Both the position numbers and the translations under genes were made by a program. A DNA stretch of 64,000 nucleotides from Erysipelotrichaceae bacterium. GTDB taxonomy: Bacteria > Bacillota_I > Bacilli_A > Erysipelotrichales > Erysipelotrichaceae. Positions 63,901-64,000 of this stretch are shown here, piece after piece. The stretch's first letter is position 1. Every line of letters begins with the position of its first letter. The stretch spans positions 33,234 to 97,233 of the forward strand of contig JAUNEN010000003.1 of NCBI GenBank assembly GCA_030525525.1, written 5' to 3'. Under the pieces are notes generated by a model that made no database searches, was not told the DNA's origin, and saw only the letters and a program-made list of their open reading frames with translations.

Positions 63901-64000
63901 ATCGGAGTCAACTTCTCATTTGATATTCCTGAAGCATTGAGAGCGGATACATATATCTCATTCACATTGAACGGAAATACAGACAGATATCATGCATCAG
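60994..64000 (+). CDS. secreted CotH-kinase-family protein with C-terminal repeats (3'-truncated by window edge)
   Basis: The frame is open from the ATG at 60994 (AAAGGAG upstream) to the window end, over 1000 residues. It has a signal peptide with cleavage near VFA at residue 26, then a CotH kinase domain at about 170-520: KIKGRGNYTWW, KKAYNISLDKK, WSILAEIADHSLLCNRSG, WMNGEYQGCYMV and the metal-binding GPIWDLDNAMG. CotH proteins are atypical kinases, first known from spore coat protein phosphorylation; extracellular members are common in gut Firmicutes. Two ~177-residue repeats follow, each starting CEHTN and containing CADCG. Possible targets are nearby secreted proteins. Confidence 0.85.
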   Translation, partial: MKIKRLMSFILMICMTVGMMPLSVFAEETEPEAVLLTETDESESMIAADASAEEAEIQAVTATAPTQLWVEPTETNGIPARIDVFKKQSGSSWNPTYTYQLYLPGNVNVENIMLSWDGDAQVTVDNTAYTSGNCPIPPVGTTKSYVFKSGNQTLGTYSLITYQGAAGVEPIFIDIDESQGTIAAMDGDHDHNISCVGKIYFNNQWYDMPKIKGRGNYTWWQATDKKAYNISLDKKTTFPGIDSAATKKWSILAEIADHSLLCNRSGFSLAYELGIGQDTVSADVWMNGEYQGCYMVTPKTDSFVTKNGFMIEQDNYLEASVAEGGDPQFKLDGLNEASGSSGYNRITVKKMGDNLLLKDGVVNESVENIEAAADNIRLWLQDAWDAIRSSTGYNSKGKYYTDYIDIESFAKMYLMHEYVKSYDICSGSILFHRDGMTDDDKLIAGPIWDLDNAMGSTQTNSSLGSVGDRRSGQGSFIPNITEYKTSIYKTIYTLHEDFRNEVQLQYNKNRNAFLEIESNTAAMISDIEASALMNHKKVNEISYNNHKYSKNTTLGSGQYQQTFLATTNSQTDWPNYAANLKTYIHARSLWFDNTYYDPNYVPPCEHTNLINPVWSWSDDCSAATVTFECADCGETVSFDGTITDSVFNEDDTITFTAEYILNDVTYTDTKTANAFIATFLKDEGVERVDVYYTQDYTQADVIDADKATARDSSTGRPVIDGGGQLNFLVVLKDGYLFSSLTATPGTYKNIKTDPEGTGNTLLYRLTKVTGSTEITIATEKCEHTNVSNPVWTWSSDYSAAELSLDCADCGQTVTIPGVVTSVLESDGKTITFTAAAELNGNSYTDTKTHDAFTVTFETDAHITVNVFYKNDSAEADETNVSSAVARNGDSGNPVIDGSGQVYYELIAEEGYIVDQVNISDSYTDLEGPEDTGTDHAYRITGITGDLTVTVTEIEEVIELKAVSLTLTGNIGVNFSFDIPEALRADTYISFTLNGNTDRYHAS
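62803..63855 (+). repeat. two tandem ~177-residue Cys-containing repeats in CotH protein
   Basis: Units begin at 62803 and 63334, 531 nt apart and in frame. Each has CEHTN, NPVW-W-S, SAA, CADCG-TV, then a YTDTKT segment, a V-VYYT/VFYKND segment and PVIDG-GQ. Four Cys per pair of motifs suggest a small metal- or disulfide-stabilised module in each. Protein-level similarity is clear while the DNA has diverged. Confidence 0.75.

Overview
The window looks like chromosomal DNA from a low-to-moderate GC Firmicute. Gut or oral Erysipelotrichales-like bacteria fit the gene families and style, but this is an inference and I cannot name a species. Evidence: AGGAGG-type ribosome binding sites, ATGA stop/start overlaps, lipobox lipoproteins, wall-teichoic-acid genes (TarI, TagD, TagF-like, LtaS-like), an LCP ligase and CpsB/BY-kinase regulators. 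No rRNA, tRNA, CRISPR array or intact insertion sequence was seen. Both window edges cut a gene.

Left flank (1-7060): a decayed tandem duplication of a three-gene module (metallophosphoesterase, acyltransferase-3, NTP_transf_5-type nucleotidyltransferase). A CDP-alditol synthesis pair (tarI-like cytidylyltransferase and SDR epimerase/dehydrogenase) sits inside it. The second copy is partly intact and is followed by a small lipoprotein gene broken by one in-frame TAA.

Minus-strand island (7130-10800): three genes, a nitrilase-fold protein, a winged-helix protein and an acidic protein of unknown function. A promoter with a palindrome next to it precedes them.

Main polysaccharide locus (11400-52130, all plus strand): a sigma-factor-like/TM/SH3 fusion, an LCP ligase, the initiating sugar-phosphate transferase, a PglK/MsbA-like ABC exporter, CpsB phosphatase, an Ig-like membrane protein, two tandem BY-kinases, then a long translationally coupled run of glycosyltransferases with an EpsG-type polymerase, a pyruvyltransferase-family protein and three hexapeptide acyltransferases. 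A new promoter near 35960 starts a second run: glycosyltransferase, Wzm/Wzt exporter, and then an unusual cassette of CapA-like protein, PP-loop enzyme, opine-type dehydrogenase, TupA-like ATP-grasp protein, second PP-loop enzyme and pyruvyltransferase-family protein. Two TagF-like polymerases, an LtaS-like enzyme and TagD follow. Together these should make, decorate, export and wall-anchor one or more phosphate-containing surface polymers.

Right flank (52197-64000): a divergent acyltransferase and metallophosphoesterase, a 1164-residue secreted vWA protein, a 72-residue acidic peptide gene followed by a strong hairpin, then an HPr-kinase-like protein, a PqqD-like protein, another NTP_transf_5 protein and a small lipoprotein. 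A secreted CotH-kinase protein runs off the window. The peptide/HprK-like/PqqD-like/nucleotidyltransferase set resembles tailoring genes of lasso peptides and HPr-rel-A systems, but has no cyclase or protease here. This set and the PP-loop/opine-dehydrogenase/ATP-grasp cassette are the best candidates for undescribed biology.
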